A DNA stretch of 64,000 bases from Fibrobacter sp. (GCA_017412605.1 JAFPWY010000013.1:186001-250000), one strand, 5' to 3'; numbered from the stretch's first letter, positions 1-9,363 are shown. The notes: a model not told the origin generated them from the sequence alone. Numbers and translations are program-made.

Positions 1-2389
1 CAGCAACAGCATGTCTTCGGAAGGCAATACGCTCATTTACGACGTGACCGTCAATTCTATCAAGTTCCAGAACCGCCTGAACGTGTTTGCCGACGGCGGC
101 AAGGTCACGGTGTCGGGCGGCAACATTTCTGTGGAAGGCGCGAACTCTGCGACGCTCGTGCTCACGACCGCGACGAACTTCAAGGCGTTTGACGATGTTT
201 CCGGCAATCCGGGCTCCATTGCCGCTGATATTATGAGCAAGGTCAAAGGCAAGTCTTACGACGAACTCAAGGCTACGCACCTGGCCGATTACCAGGCAAT
301 TTTCAACCGCGTGAGCCTTAATCTGGGTGAACCCGACAAGAGCGCGGGCGACATCACCAGCACCCGCGTGAAAAACTTCAACTCGACAAACGACCCCTCC
401 CTTGTTGAACTCCATTACCAGTATGGCCGTTACTTGCTCATCGCAAGTTCCCGCAAGGGCGGGCAACCGGCCAATTTACAGGGCATCTGGAACAAGGACA
501 CGAACCCGATTTGGGGCAGCAAGTACACCACGAACATCAATCTCGAAATGAACTACTGGCCGGTTGAAACGGCCAACCTCGGCGAATGCGTGTGGCCGCT
601 GATTGATAAGATTAAGTCCATGGTGCCGCAGGGCGAAAAGACCGCCAAGGTCCATTGGGGCGTAGACGAAGGCTGGGTGGAACACCACAATACCGACCTC
701 TGGAACCGTACCGCCCCGATTGACGGAGCCTGGGGCCTGTGGCCGAGCGGTGCCGGCTGGCTCAGCACGCACCTCTGGGAACATTTCCTCTTCAACCCGA
801 CCGACAAGGCTTACCTCCAGGACGTTTACTCGACCATGAAGGGGGCGGCGCTCTTCTTCGTGAACAGCCTCGTGGAAGAACCGGAAACGGGCAACAAGTA
901 CCTGGTCACGGCCCCGAGCGATTCTCCGGAAAACGACCACGGCGGCTACAATGTGTGCTTTGGCCCGACGATGGACAACCAGATTATCCGCGACGTGTTG
1001 AACTACACCATCGAGGCGTCCAAGATTTTGGGCGTCGACGAGGATGTGCGTGCCAAGATGGAAGCGACGGTCAAGCGCCTCCCGCCCACGAAAACGGGCA
1101 AGTATGGGCAGATTACGGAATGGCTCCAGGACTGGGACGATCCGAACAACAAGAACCGTCACATTTCGCACCTGTACGGCCTTTTCCCGAGCGCGCAGAT
1201 TACCCCGGAAGAAACGCCCGACTTGATCAAGGGTGCCCGCGTCACGCTGGAACAGCGCGGCGACGATGCGACCGGCTGGTCTCTCGCCTGGAAAATCAAC
1301 TTCTGGGCCCGCATGCACGATGGCGATCATGCTTACAAGATGATCCGCATGCTCCTTACCCCGAGCAAGACGTACAACAACCTGTTTGACGCGCATCCGC
1401 CGTTCCAGATTGACGGCAACTTCGGTGCGGTCTCCGGCGTGAACGAGATGCTCATGCAGAGCCACAACAACAGGATTAACTTGCTCCCGGCGCTCCCCTC
1501 GCAATGGAAGGACGGCTCTGTCAAGGGTATCCGCGCCCGTGGCGGTTTCGAAATCGATTCGATGGCTTGGAAGGGCGGCAAGCTGGCCTACATTTCTATC
1601 AAGTCGCTTGTGGGACAGACCCTCAATGTCGTAAATGGCTCGAATACGTTCTCTACATCGACAGTCCCCGGCGCAGTCTATGAATTCGATGGCAACCTGA
1701 AACTCACCAACCAGCCGTATGAAGCGGTCAAGGTGCCGGGCAAGATTCAGGCCGAAAGCTATATCGCCATGGACGGCGTGCAGATTGAGCCCGACGAAAA
1801 TGGCGAGCCTAACCTGGGCTGGATTAACGATGGCGACTGGTCCAGCTACCTCGTGAATGTGCCCAGCGCAGGGACATACAAGGTCCGTGCAAGGGTCGCA
1901 TCCGGTTCCGAGGAAAAGTCTACGGTCGTGATTGCAGATTCTGCGGGGAATGCCCTGGGCTCGCTGACTGTCGACCCTGTCAAGACGATGGGATGGAACG
2001 ACTGGTACGAAAGCGAAACGGAAATCGAGCTCCCTGCGGGCGAGCAGACGCTTGTGCTGCAGTATGCCGGCGGGGAATCGTACCTGCTGAACATTGACTG
2101 GTTTGAATTGGAATCGGCCGCTTCGACAACCTTGATTGAAGAACGTGTGCCAATGACGATGTCCGTACACGAAGTGAAAATGTCCCGCGCGACACTCGCG
2201 CTGATGGTGAATGTCCCTGGGAACAATGCCTACACGGCGATGCTCTACGATGCTAACGGGCATCTCGTTTCGAGGAAGGCGGGCAGCGGTACAGGTGCTG
2301 TGCAATTCACCTCGCTGAAGTCCGGCGTCTATGTAGCGGTGGTGCGCTGCGGTTCTGCAACCAAGACCTTGAAAATGAAGCTCCTGTAG
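1..2389 (+). CDS. GH95 alpha-L-fucosidase-like enzyme with CBM6 and C-terminal sorting-like module (5' truncated)
   Basis: The reading frame is open to the left edge, so the true start lies outside the window; residue numbers here count from the first in-frame ATG at 11. Family GH95 hydrolyses alpha-1,2-L-fucosidic (some members galactosidic) linkages in plant glycans such as xyloglucan. The stretch TNINLEMNYW (Asn175, Asn177) and SPEND (Glu307) match the catalytic Asn pair and acid of bifidobacterial AfcA, and IDGNFG (Asp468) matches its further conserved Asp. A linker leads into a CBM6-like module at about 577-700 (INDGDW near 605), followed by a roughly 80-residue C-terminal beta module ending in a basic tail, as in the neighbouring hydrolases. 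The enzyme is probably exported and surface-located. Substrate is inferred from family only. Confidence 0.88.
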   Translation, partial: SNSMSSEGNTLIYDVTVNSIKFQNRLNVFADGGKVTVSGGNISVEGANSATLVLTTATNFKAFDDVSGNPGSIAADIMSKVKGKSYDELKATHLADYQAIFNRVSLNLGEPDKSAGDITSTRVKNFNSTNDPSLVELHYQYGRYLLIASSRKGGQPANLQGIWNKDTNPIWGSKYTTNINLEMNYWPVETANLGECVWPLIDKIKSMVPQGEKTAKVHWGVDEGWVEHHNTDLWNRTAPIDGAWGLWPSGAGWLSTHLWEHFLFNPTDKAYLQDVYSTMKGAALFFVNSLVEEPETGNKYLVTAPSDSPENDHGGYNVCFGPTMDNQIIRDVLNYTIEASKILGVDEDVRAKMEATVKRLPPTKTGKYGQITEWLQDWDDPNNKNRHISHLYGLFPSAQITPEETPDLIKGARVTLEQRGDDATGWSLAWKINFWARMHDGDHAYKMIRMLLTPSKTYNNLFDAHPPFQIDGNFGAVSGVNEMLMQSHNNRINLLPALPSQWKDGSVKGIRARGGFEIDSMAWKGGKLAYISIKSLVGQTLNVVNGSNTFSTSTVPGAVYEFDGNLKLTNQPYEAVKVPGKIQAESYIAMDGVQIEPDENGEPNLGWINDGDWSSYLVNVPSAGTYKVRARVASGSEEKSTVVIADSAGNALGSLTVDPVKTMGWNDWYESETEIELPAGEQTLVLQYAGGESYLLNIDWFELESAASTTLIEERVPMTMSVHEVKMSRATLALMVNVPGNNAYTAMLYDANGHLVSRKAGSGTGAVQFTSLKSGVYVAVVRCGSATKTLKMKLL

Positions 2390-2436
2390 AGCGCATTTGA
2401 GATAGAACTCCACACCCAAACGCGTTAAAAGCGCGG

Positions 2437-2468
2437 CGCCCCGGGGAGACCCGGGGCGTTTCTGTCGT
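2437..2468 (+). terminator. Intrinsic terminator after the GH95 gene
   Basis: A 9-bp perfect GC-rich stem (2437-2445 with 2450-2458) closes a GAGA tetraloop and is followed by a T-rich run. It lies 48 nt after the GH95 stop codon. Confidence 0.85.
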
Positions 2469-2500
2469 TTGCCTTGTGGCTCCTTAATACATCGCTACCA

Positions 2501-2530
2501 TATAAAAAGGCGCCCCGGAGACGGGCGCCT
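2501..2530 (-). terminator. Intrinsic terminator of the minus-strand esterase gene
   Basis: An 8-bp stem (2508-2515 with 2523-2530) is followed, on the minus strand, by a run of five T. It lies 26 nt past the stop codon of the esterase. With the terminator at 2437 it insulates two convergent genes. Confidence 0.8.
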
Positions 2531-2555
2531 GAGGAGAGAATATGAAGAATAAATA

Positions 2556-4166
2556 TTACTTCACGAAGCTGGCAGGCAGCGTGAACTGCTTGAGGAACGG
2601 CCAGCCGATGCTTGCGTCACCGTAGTCGTGGCCACCGTTCTGCTTGGTGCAGAGCACGACCTTCGTGCCGTCCTTGCAGTTGGAGTATTCGTCACAGCCA
2701 TTGGAGTTCTTGGTCGGAGAGCCCTGGCATTCGTTCTTTTCGGCCCAGAACCTGAAGGTGCCTTCGGCGCCGAGGAAGTTCAAACCGTCGTTGAATCCGC
2801 TGTCGCCGCCTTGATATCTGCAGACCGGGTCGTTTGTGCCGCGGAAGTTGATGACGGAGATAGGACGAGACATCTTGCAAGCTGCGCTGTTGGTCTTGTT
2901 CAAGTCCATAGCTGCCGGAGCAACTGCGGCGAAGACATCGGACATCATGCAAGCCACGTGGTTACTCATACCGCCACCCATCGAGAAACCGGTTGCGTAG
3001 ATGCGCTGCGGGTCGATGCAGGCGATTTCTTTGAGTTTGTCAATCATTGCGTAAGAGAACTTGACGTCGTCGTCGTTGGAGCAGCAGGGACCGACGTTCC
3101 AGCCGTTACCCATTCCACCCGGTTTGCTGGTGCCGTCCGGGTAAAGTGTGATTACGCCTTCGGGGTCAGTCTTGGCCTTATACGGAGAACTTCCGAATTC
3201 GCCATTGCCGGAACCGCCAATCGGGTGGTAGTCAATAACGAGCGGTACGGGCTTGTCGCCCTTGTAGGCATTCGGAATGTGCATAATAAAGGTGCGCTGC
3301 TTGCCATCGACGGTCACGGACATGTTTTGCTTATCTCCGACCTTTGCTGTCTTGCCGGAGCAGTCAACAGTCACAGTTGCTTGAGTGTCGTTGCCGCTGG
3401 ATGCAGGAGCTACGCTAGAAGAGCTCTGCTGGCCCGGATTGCTGCTCGATGTGACGGTGGAGCTGCTGGAGCCAGCAACGACGCTGGAACTGCTTCTGCC
3501 AAAGGGATTATCGAAGGGAATGTAATTGCTAGAACTAGACGTGGTGATATTGCTGCTGCTGGAGCCAGCAGCTCCTGTAGCCTTCAAGACAATCCTGACA
3601 TTGGCTTCGACTTCGGCTGCCATCTGGTAGTTGAGGTTTTCAAAGCCTGCCTTCGAGAACATGAGCATGGCCAGCGGATCGCCTTCCTTCAACAGAGCCC
3701 CTTTCGAGGTCAACTGATAGGTGCTGCTCTTGCCGTCGGTCGTTATGCGCAGGAACGAGGCTTTTTGCCTCGTGTACTTGCTCATATCGATGGAGAGGCT
3801 CCCCTGGATATTGCGATATTCTTTGTTGTAAGTCACCTTGCCAAGAACATCAATAAGGGAAATTGTAAGGGTATGTGCGTTCAGCCCTTCCATGCTGAGG
3901 ATGTTGCCAGAATAATTGACAGACTCCTGCTTTCCCGAGAATGCCTTTATGGCGTTAAATGTGCCATCATCATTATGGATAATGGCAAAACCACCTGTAG
4001 CATCGGTTTGTGCAGCTAAACCGGGGAAATTGAAACAGGAAATGTTTACTTGGGGAATGCCTACGCCCGCTTCTGTCACCACCGTGCCAGAAATGGACCA
4101 TGCGAAGGTCATTGTGCTCAGCAATGCAACCCCACTTGCAATTGCCTTGACGTGTGAACCGATCAT
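2556..4166 (-). CDS. Secreted CE1/LpqC-like carbohydrate esterase (acetyl xylan or feruloyl esterase type)
   Basis: Predicted 536-residue exported esterase. The start at 4166 is chosen because AAGGAG sits 6 nt upstream and a signal peptide (residues 1-22) begins there; an ORF reaching 4343 has no such support. Order: signal peptide; carboxypeptidase-regulatory-like beta domain (about 25-90); a sorting-like beta module (about 95-155); a long serine-rich linker (about 200-258); then an alpha/beta-hydrolase related to polyhydroxybutyrate depolymerase/feruloyl esterases (270-536). Catalytic residues appear to be Ser395 in GFSMG, Asp446 in GTNDP and His513 in GGHDY. Cysteines are plentiful in the catalytic domain. 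It probably removes acetyl or feruloyl groups from xylan alongside the GH10 and GH43 neighbours; the precise ester is not deducible. Confidence 0.85.
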   Translation of the reverse strand: MIGSHVKAIASGVALLSTMTFAWSISGTVVTEAGVGIPQVNISCFNFPGLAAQTDATGGFAIIHNDDGTFNAIKAFSGKQESVNYSGNILSMEGLNAHTLTISLIDVLGKVTYNKEYRNIQGSLSIDMSKYTRQKASFLRITTDGKSSTYQLTSKGALLKEGDPLAMLMFSKAGFENLNYQMAAEVEANVRIVLKATGAAGSSSSNITTSSSSNYIPFDNPFGRSSSSVVAGSSSSTVTSSSNPGQQSSSSVAPASSGNDTQATVTVDCSGKTAKVGDKQNMSVTVDGKQRTFIMHIPNAYKGDKPVPLVIDYHPIGGSGNGEFGSSPYKAKTDPEGVITLYPDGTSKPGGMGNGWNVGPCCSNDDDVKFSYAMIDKLKEIACIDPQRIYATGFSMGGGMSNHVACMMSDVFAAVAPAAMDLNKTNSAACKMSRPISVINFRGTNDPVCRYQGGDSGFNDGLNFLGAEGTFRFWAEKNECQGSPTKNSNGCDEYSNCKDGTKVVLCTKQNGGHDYGDASIGWPFLKQFTLPASFVK

Positions 4167-4197
4167 GTGTACTCCTTTTTGGTTCGTTACATATTTC

Positions 4198-4222
4198 CAA
4201 CGGTCATGTGAAATGGCCGTTG
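4198..4222 (-). promoter_or_regulatory. Leader hairpin upstream of the esterase ribosome-binding site
   Basis: Ten base pairs (4198-4207 with 4213-4222, one G-U) close a 5-nt loop inside the 5' leader of the esterase, about 30 nt before its start codon. The hairpin overlaps a possible leader ORF. Function unknown. Confidence 0.45.
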
Positions 4223-4227
4223 AGCAT
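4204..4227 (-). other. Possible 7-codon leader ORF upstream of the esterase
   Basis: ATG at 4227 opens a short frame (MLNGHFT then TGA) preceded by AGGAGG three nucleotides upstream. A TATATT box lies just before that on the minus strand, so the mini-ORF would be in the leader. Strong SD sequences are uncommon here, which makes it notable; translation is not demonstrated. Confidence 0.3.
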
Positions 4228-4541
4228 ACTCCTCCTTTAATATAGAAGTGGCTGCCTTGAATCCGTTTTTTTTTAAAAAAGGCCTTGTAATAAGTGTTGT
4301 GAATATTGAGAAAAAGGGTGGAAATAATGCAAAATGTCCACACTTTTTTGTATGCGAAAATTTACAGACCCGCGGTGGAATGCCCAGGTGCCAATAAACT
4401 ACGGGCAAGATTTGTCTTGATAAAAAATCCATAAAAACGGTTCTGGAACAAATAATATGTCCGGTTTTCAAGGGTATTTTATAGGCGTGGTTTTGTTGCG
4501 CAGCGCCCTCCCGCGAAGGGTGGTGTTGCCAAGGAGTAAGT
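4228..4541. promoter_or_regulatory. Divergent promoter region between esterase and GH43 genes
   Basis: This is the largest gene-free stretch (375 nt counting from the esterase start at 4166). On the minus strand a TATATT box at about 4236-4241 precedes the esterase leader. On the plus strand a TATTTTATAGG box near 4474-4484 and an AAGGAG SD (4531-4536) precede the GH43 start. Long A and T runs occur near 4268-4280. No regulator operator is recognised. Confidence 0.4.
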
Positions 4542-6857
4542 ATGGGAACGTTTAAGCGCCTTTCTAGGCTTGTTGTGGCCGTTTTGGCTGTTTTTGCCGT
4601 TTTTGATACCGCAAATGCGGACACGGTCAATAACCCGATTCTCTATGTCGATAGTCCGGACCCCTCCATTGTCCGCGTGGACGACGCTTATTACATGGTG
4701 ACGACGACCATGCACTTTGCGCCGGGCGTACCTGTTTTCAAGAGTACTGACCTTGCGCAGTGGCGCACGGTGGGATACGCCTACCAGACCCTCATCAACA
4801 ACAACAATATGAACCTCAACGGCCAGGACGCCTACGGCAAGGGCTCCTGGGCATCAAGCATCCGTTACCGTGACGGCTTTTTCTATGTATTGACACCGTC
4901 ATACACGAGCAACAAGACTCACCTCTACAAGACTGCGGACGTGGAAAACGGCCCCTGGACCGAGGTGCAGTTGCCCTTCTACCATGATCCGTCCCTGTTC
5001 TTCGACGATGACGGTACAGCATGGGTGTTTTACGGTAGTGGTGACCAGATCAGCTATGTGCAACTCAATGACGACGCGAGCGGTGTCAAGCAGGGTGGCA
5101 AGAGCGGAAAGCTCGGTGGCGTGAGTATCAACCGGGTGACAGGTTCCAGCAACTATTACGTGCAGCAAGAAGGCTCGCACATGGAAAAGATCAACGGGGA
5201 ATATTACCTGTTTACGATTTCTTGGCCTGCCGGTTCGTGCCGTACGGAGGTTGTCTACCGTTCCAAGAGCCTCCTGGACGGTTTTTCCGGTCGCATTTTC
5301 TTGCAGGATAACGGTGTTGCGCAGGGTGGCATTTTCGACACTCCGGATGGCAAGTGGTATGCGCTCCTGTTCCGCGATTCCGGCCCGGTTGGCCGCATGT
5401 CGCACCTTGTCCCGATGGTCTGGAAGGATGGCTGGCCAGAACCCGAGGGTGGCTCTAAGAAGGCCCCGGCGACGCTTGAATTGCCCGCATCCCCGTTGCC
5501 GGGCTACGGCATGGTCACAAGTGATGATTTCGATTCCGACGTGCTCCCGCTCGAATGGCAATGGAACCACAATCCCGACGACAAGAACTGGAGCTTGACG
5601 GCGAATCCCGGGTATTTCCGCATTACCACGAGCCGCACCGATTCTAGGATTGTGACGGCGAAGAACATGCTTACCCAGCGCACGTTCGGCCCCAAGTGCT
5701 CCGGCAGGACGCTCGTGGATGGCTCGGGCATGAAGGACGGCGATATTGCGGGCCTTGTCGCCCTGCAAGACGACAAGGGTTTTGTCGCGCTAGCCAAGAG
5801 CGGCGATAGCTACAAGGTCGTGATGTACAGCGGAAGCGAAAAGGGCGAAGCCGAAAAGGCGAGTGAACCGCTTTCCGATTCCAAGGTTTACCTGCGAGTC
5901 GATTTCGACTTGCCGGTGGATCGCGGTACGGCCTCGTTCTACTATAGTACCGATGGTACGGAATGGAAAAAGATAGGGGACAACGTAAGCCTCAGCTACT
6001 CGCTCCACATGTTCGTGGGGTATCGCTTCGGCCTGTTCAATTATGCGACCAAGACGGCGGGCGGCTATGCCGACTTTGACTGGTTCAAGATTGGTACTGA
6101 CTACAAGGATGAAATCTACCTGGATGCCATCGAGCAGGATACCACTCCTCCGACTCCGTACAAGGGTGTCCGTGCTGCGATTCCGGGCAAGATCGAAGCC
6201 GAGAACTATGACGAGGGCAAGGCGAACCGCGCCTACCGCGATAGTGACAGCGAAAATGAGGGCGGCGTGTACCGCGAAGATGGCGTGGATATCGTGCAGA
6301 TTGACTCGGCGGATGCTTCCAAGGGTTATGCAATCGGCTATACGGCCGATGGCGAATGGCTCAAGTATTCTGTCGATGTGAAGACGGCCGGGGATTATAC
6401 CGTCTTTGCGAGCATGGCGACTAACGCCGACGATGTGGGCGTCCAACTGTTCATCGACGACGTGGCGGTCACGGATACGCTTGTTGCAACCAAAGGCGAA
6501 GACTGGTCCACCTACGCGAGCGTGTCGGCGAACGTAACCGGATTGACGGCGGGAGAACATGTGCTCAAGATGGTCATTGTCGGCAACTACGTGAATGTCG
6601 ACTACATCAATTTTGTCAGCGGTAAGGATGCTTCGGAAGTCGATTCGACGACGGATATGCGTAAGGCTCTTCGTGTGGATATCGCAGGCCCGCATACGTA
6701 TGGAATTTACGATTTGGGAGGCCGTTTTGTGGGCAAGGTGATCATGGATCGCACCTCTGCGGCGACGGCTCTTCGGGCGAAAGGTTTCAGGCCTGCGGTC
6801 TATATTGTCCGCGAGGTTCGGGGCCGCGAAACGTTCATGGTCAATATCGCGAAATAG
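4542..6857 (+). CDS. Secreted GH43 beta-xylosidase/arabinofuranosidase-like enzyme with CBM6
   Basis: 771 residues with a clear signal peptide (1-26, cleavage after ANA) and AAGGAG before the start. The GH43 five-bladed propeller (about 28-310) shows all three catalytic carboxylates: Asp40 in DSPDPS, Asp149 in HDPS and Glu210 in QQEGSH. A concanavalin-like GH43 C-terminal domain follows (about 325-540), then a CBM6-like module (about 550-690, opening AAIPGKIEAENY) and a C-terminal sorting-like module (about 700-771). The enzyme probably trims xylo-oligosaccharides or arabinosyl side chains and binds xylan through CBM6. It has its own promoter region and shares the CBM6 and tail architecture with the GH10 xylanase immediately downstream. 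Confidence 0.9.
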   Translation: MGTFKRLSRLVVAVLAVFAVFDTANADTVNNPILYVDSPDPSIVRVDDAYYMVTTTMHFAPGVPVFKSTDLAQWRTVGYAYQTLINNNNMNLNGQDAYGKGSWASSIRYRDGFFYVLTPSYTSNKTHLYKTADVENGPWTEVQLPFYHDPSLFFDDDGTAWVFYGSGDQISYVQLNDDASGVKQGGKSGKLGGVSINRVTGSSNYYVQQEGSHMEKINGEYYLFTISWPAGSCRTEVVYRSKSLLDGFSGRIFLQDNGVAQGGIFDTPDGKWYALLFRDSGPVGRMSHLVPMVWKDGWPEPEGGSKKAPATLELPASPLPGYGMVTSDDFDSDVLPLEWQWNHNPDDKNWSLTANPGYFRITTSRTDSRIVTAKNMLTQRTFGPKCSGRTLVDGSGMKDGDIAGLVALQDDKGFVALAKSGDSYKVVMYSGSEKGEAEKASEPLSDSKVYLRVDFDLPVDRGTASFYYSTDGTEWKKIGDNVSLSYSLHMFVGYRFGLFNYATKTAGGYADFDWFKIGTDYKDEIYLDAIEQDTTPPTPYKGVRAAIPGKIEAENYDEGKANRAYRDSDSENEGGVYREDGVDIVQIDSADASKGYAIGYTADGEWLKYSVDVKTAGDYTVFASMATNADDVGVQLFIDDVAVTDTLVATKGEDWSTYASVSANVTGLTAGEHVLKMVIVGNYVNVDYINFVSGKDASEVDSTTDMRKALRVDIAGPHTYGIYDLGGRFVGKVIMDRTSAATALRAKGFRPAVYIVREVRGRETFMVNIAK

Positions 6858-7037
6858 AAAGCGTTTTTGCCAAAAAATGCGCTATTCCATTGCCCCAAAA
6901 AACCACGATGCCATTGACAAAATGGCAATGGTGCATGGACTATTTATCCATAGATTTTAAGCCTCGGAAAAGGCTCTATGGATGGTGTCGGGATAGATTA
7001 TAGATAGTATGGAATTAACCAAAACAAGGATGTGGAT

Positions 7038-8873
7038 ATGTTTAACTTTAAATCTATAATTACCTCAGCCGTGCTTCTTGCATCGGCGTATTCGTTTGCT
7101 GGTCCTGGGTTGGCTGACGGTGCCGCAAAGTTTGTCGGTAACATTACGACCCGCGGCCAGGTGCGTTCTGATTTCGGTACTTACTGGAACCAGATTACTG
7201 CTGAAAATGAATGTAAGTGGCAATCTATCGAAGGCTCCCGTGGCAACTACAACTTCAGTGGCTGCGATGCCGCCTATAACTGGGCAAAGAACAATGGAGG
7301 CTTCTTCAAGTTCCACGCCTTGGTGTGGGGCTCGCAGTACCCGAACTGGTTGGGCAACCTGAGTGCCGACGACACCAAGAAAGCCATTACCGATTGGTTC
7401 GACCGCGTGAAGAAACAGTATCCCGACCTGGATATGATCGACGTGGTGAACGAAGCCATCCGTACCGGTAACAACCAGTATCACTCTGGCTATCCCAACA
7501 CCAAGATTATCCAGGCCCTCGGTGGCGATAACAACGGTGACTATACCTTCGTGACCACGGCCTTCAAGATGGCGCGTGAACGTTGGCCGGATGCCATCTT
7601 GATTTATAACGACTACAATACCGTTCAGTGGCAGAAGAACGAAGGTATCCAGCTGATCCAGACCATCAAGAAAAATGGTGCTCCTGTCGATGCCTACGGC
7701 CTCCAGGCTCATGACATGATGACTCAGGGCGGTGGTGCCGGTGGTACCGGTGGTGGCGGCGGCTGCTTGAACATCAACACGCTGAAGAGTGTTCTTGATG
7801 AAATCTGGCAGAAGACCGAAACTCCGATGTTCATTTCTGAATACGATATCGGTACCGAAGACGACAACACCCAGAAGAAGTGCTACGAAGAACAGATTTC
7901 CCTGTTCATGGAAAACGAACACGTTGCCGGTATCACTCTTTGGGGCTACATCTACGGTGCAACCTGGGTGACCAACGGAAACTCCGGTATCATCAAGGAT
8001 GGCAGGGATCGAGCGGCCATGACCTGGCTGAAGGATTACCTCTCCAAGAACAAGGGTGTCAATACGACGGGCCTTCCGACTGGCGATGCCGCTGCCAAGG
8101 TTGATCCGGAACCGCAACTTCCGTTCAAGGGCACCGCCTTCGCTATTCCGGGCAAGATTGAAGCCGAAGATTTCGATATCCCGGGCAAGGGCAAGAACGA
8201 CGACGGCACGAGCAACCAGTCCTACGCGGATTCCGATACCGAGAACCACGGTGATTCCGACTACCGTAGCGATACCGGTGTCGACCTCTACAAGAAGGCG
8301 ACTGGCGTCGTGGTGGGCTACAACAGCGAAGGCGACTGGCTCGAATACACGATCAACGTGTCCGAAGCCGGCGAATACACCTTCTTTGCCGCCGTGGCCG
8401 CTGCAGGCTCTACTTCCAGCTTCAAGATGTCTCTGGATGGCAATCCCCTTACTGAGACCATCAGTGTTCCTGCCGCTTCGTCTGGCGAAGAGAATTATGA
8501 TGATTACAACAAGGTCTCTGCCAACGTGACGCTCCCGGCTGGTCAGCATGTCCTCCGCATGGACGTGACCGGTGCCTGGTTCGACGTGGACTACTTCACC
8601 TTCGTGAAGGGGGCCAACGCGACTGATCCGGAACCGATTGGCGGTGGCGATCCGCTGGGATTTGCTTCCAACCTCCAGCTGGACGAAACCAATACTCTGC
8701 AGCACTACTATGTGCTCGACCCGCAGGGCGTGCGCATGGGCGTAATCAGCGGGTATGGCTTCAAGGCGACTGCGGAACTGCTCAGGTCTTCCAGTGCGGT
8801 CAAGAGCTCGGGTATGTACTACCTGCGCAACCGTGCCACGGGCAAGATGCAGGCGGTCCGTATCGTCCGCTAG
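7038..8873 (+). CDS. Secreted GH10 endo-1,4-beta-xylanase with CBM6
   Basis: 611 residues. ATG at 7038 is preferred over the GTG at 7032 because AAGGA lies 7 nt before it, and the signal peptide (1-21) starts there. The GH10 barrel (about 25-345) carries the acid/base Glu139 in VVNEA and nucleophile Glu268 in ISEYD. A glycine-rich loop (about 231-242) follows GLQAHDMM near the active site and is unusual for the family. A CBM6-like module spans roughly 370-540 and a C-terminal sorting-like module about 545-611. Role: endo-cleavage of xylan at the cell surface or outside. It is closed by a terminator at 8916. Confidence 0.93.
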   Translation: MFNFKSIITSAVLLASAYSFAGPGLADGAAKFVGNITTRGQVRSDFGTYWNQITAENECKWQSIEGSRGNYNFSGCDAAYNWAKNNGGFFKFHALVWGSQYPNWLGNLSADDTKKAITDWFDRVKKQYPDLDMIDVVNEAIRTGNNQYHSGYPNTKIIQALGGDNNGDYTFVTTAFKMARERWPDAILIYNDYNTVQWQKNEGIQLIQTIKKNGAPVDAYGLQAHDMMTQGGGAGGTGGGGGCLNINTLKSVLDEIWQKTETPMFISEYDIGTEDDNTQKKCYEEQISLFMENEHVAGITLWGYIYGATWVTNGNSGIIKDGRDRAAMTWLKDYLSKNKGVNTTGLPTGDAAAKVDPEPQLPFKGTAFAIPGKIEAEDFDIPGKGKNDDGTSNQSYADSDTENHGDSDYRSDTGVDLYKKATGVVVGYNSEGDWLEYTINVSEAGEYTFFAAVAAAGSTSSFKMSLDGNPLTETISVPAASSGEENYDDYNKVSANVTLPAGQHVLRMDVTGAWFDVDYFTFVKGANATDPEPIGGGDPLGFASNLQLDETNTLQHYYVLDPQGVRMGVISGYGFKATAELLRSSSAVKSSGMYYLRNRATGKMQAVRIVR

Positions 8874-8915
8874 ACAATAGAATCTCTCATAAAACCAAAT
8901 CCTAATCCATACACG

Positions 8916-8956
8916 AATCGGTTCCGGTTTCTCCAACGCCGGGACCGATTTTTTGT
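8916..8956 (+). terminator. Intrinsic terminator of the GH10 gene
   Basis: A 12-bp stem (8916-8927 with 8939-8950, one mismatch or wobble) is followed by a T run. It sits 43 nt past the xylanase stop codon. Confidence 0.85.
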
Positions 8957-8960
8957 ATGC

Positions 8961-8986
8961 GAAAGCCCCTGCCGAAAGGCAGGGGC
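8961..8986 (-). terminator. Intrinsic terminator of the HPt/kinase operon
   Basis: A 9-bp perfect stem (8965-8973 with 8978-8986) closes a 4-nt loop (GAAA on plus). On the minus strand it is followed by CTTTCG and lies 24 nt beyond the HPt stop codon, back to back with the xylanase terminator. Confidence 0.75.
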
Positions 8987-9009
8987 GTTTGGGAAATGTC
9001 GAAAATTTT

Positions 9010-9363
9010 TTAGGCCAAGAATTTGCGGATGTTCTCGATGACGTTGCTGTAGTTGTTCAGGACCGAGGTGAACAGCGTGTCCGAGTTGATCGTGAATTCC
9101 CTCGGGCGGAGGTCCTCGGTCAATGCGCTGCTTGCTTCGTAGAGCTTCTGGAATCCGAGGTTTGCGGCAACGCCCTTGAGCGTGTGAGCCGAGCGGAACG
9201 CCTTCTCGATGTCTTCTTCTTCGAATGCTTTTTCGAGATCGTTGAAACTCGGGTCTTGCAAGAAGAGCCCAAGGTACTTGGAGATGCGTTCTTCCTTGTG
9301 GAGACGGACAAGGACTTCGTCCAGGGATTCGCCCACACTGTCGTAGAATTGTTGTAGGGTCAT
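9010..9363 (-). CDS. Stand-alone HPt phosphotransfer protein
   Basis: 117 residues matching a histidine phosphotransfer domain: the phospho-acceptor His60 lies in SAHTLKGVA with the usual downstream asparagine and glycine (AANLGF). It has no signal peptide or membrane segment and is almost all helical in character. It follows the hybrid histidine kinase by 21 nt on the same strand, so the two are probably co-transcribed and form a His-Asp-His relay. The final response regulator is not visible in the window. Confidence 0.9.
   Translation of the reverse strand: MTLQQFYDSVGESLDEVLVRLHKEERISKYLGLFLQDPSFNDLEKAFEEEDIEKAFRSAHTLKGVAANLGFQKLYEASSALTEDLRPREFTINSDTLFTSVLNNYSNVIENIRKFLA

Noticed and set aside
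476-2419. Long minus-strand open frame opposite the GH95 gene
   Set aside because: Arg/His/Val-rich shadow of a GC-rich gene without known motifs. The same applies to the long antisense frames at 7065-8936, 12955-14280, 19133-21337 and 24343-25533.
7022-7037. GTG 7032 as the xylanase start
   Set aside because: AAGGA would be 1 nt from GTG but 7 nt from ATG 7038, so the ATG is the better start.
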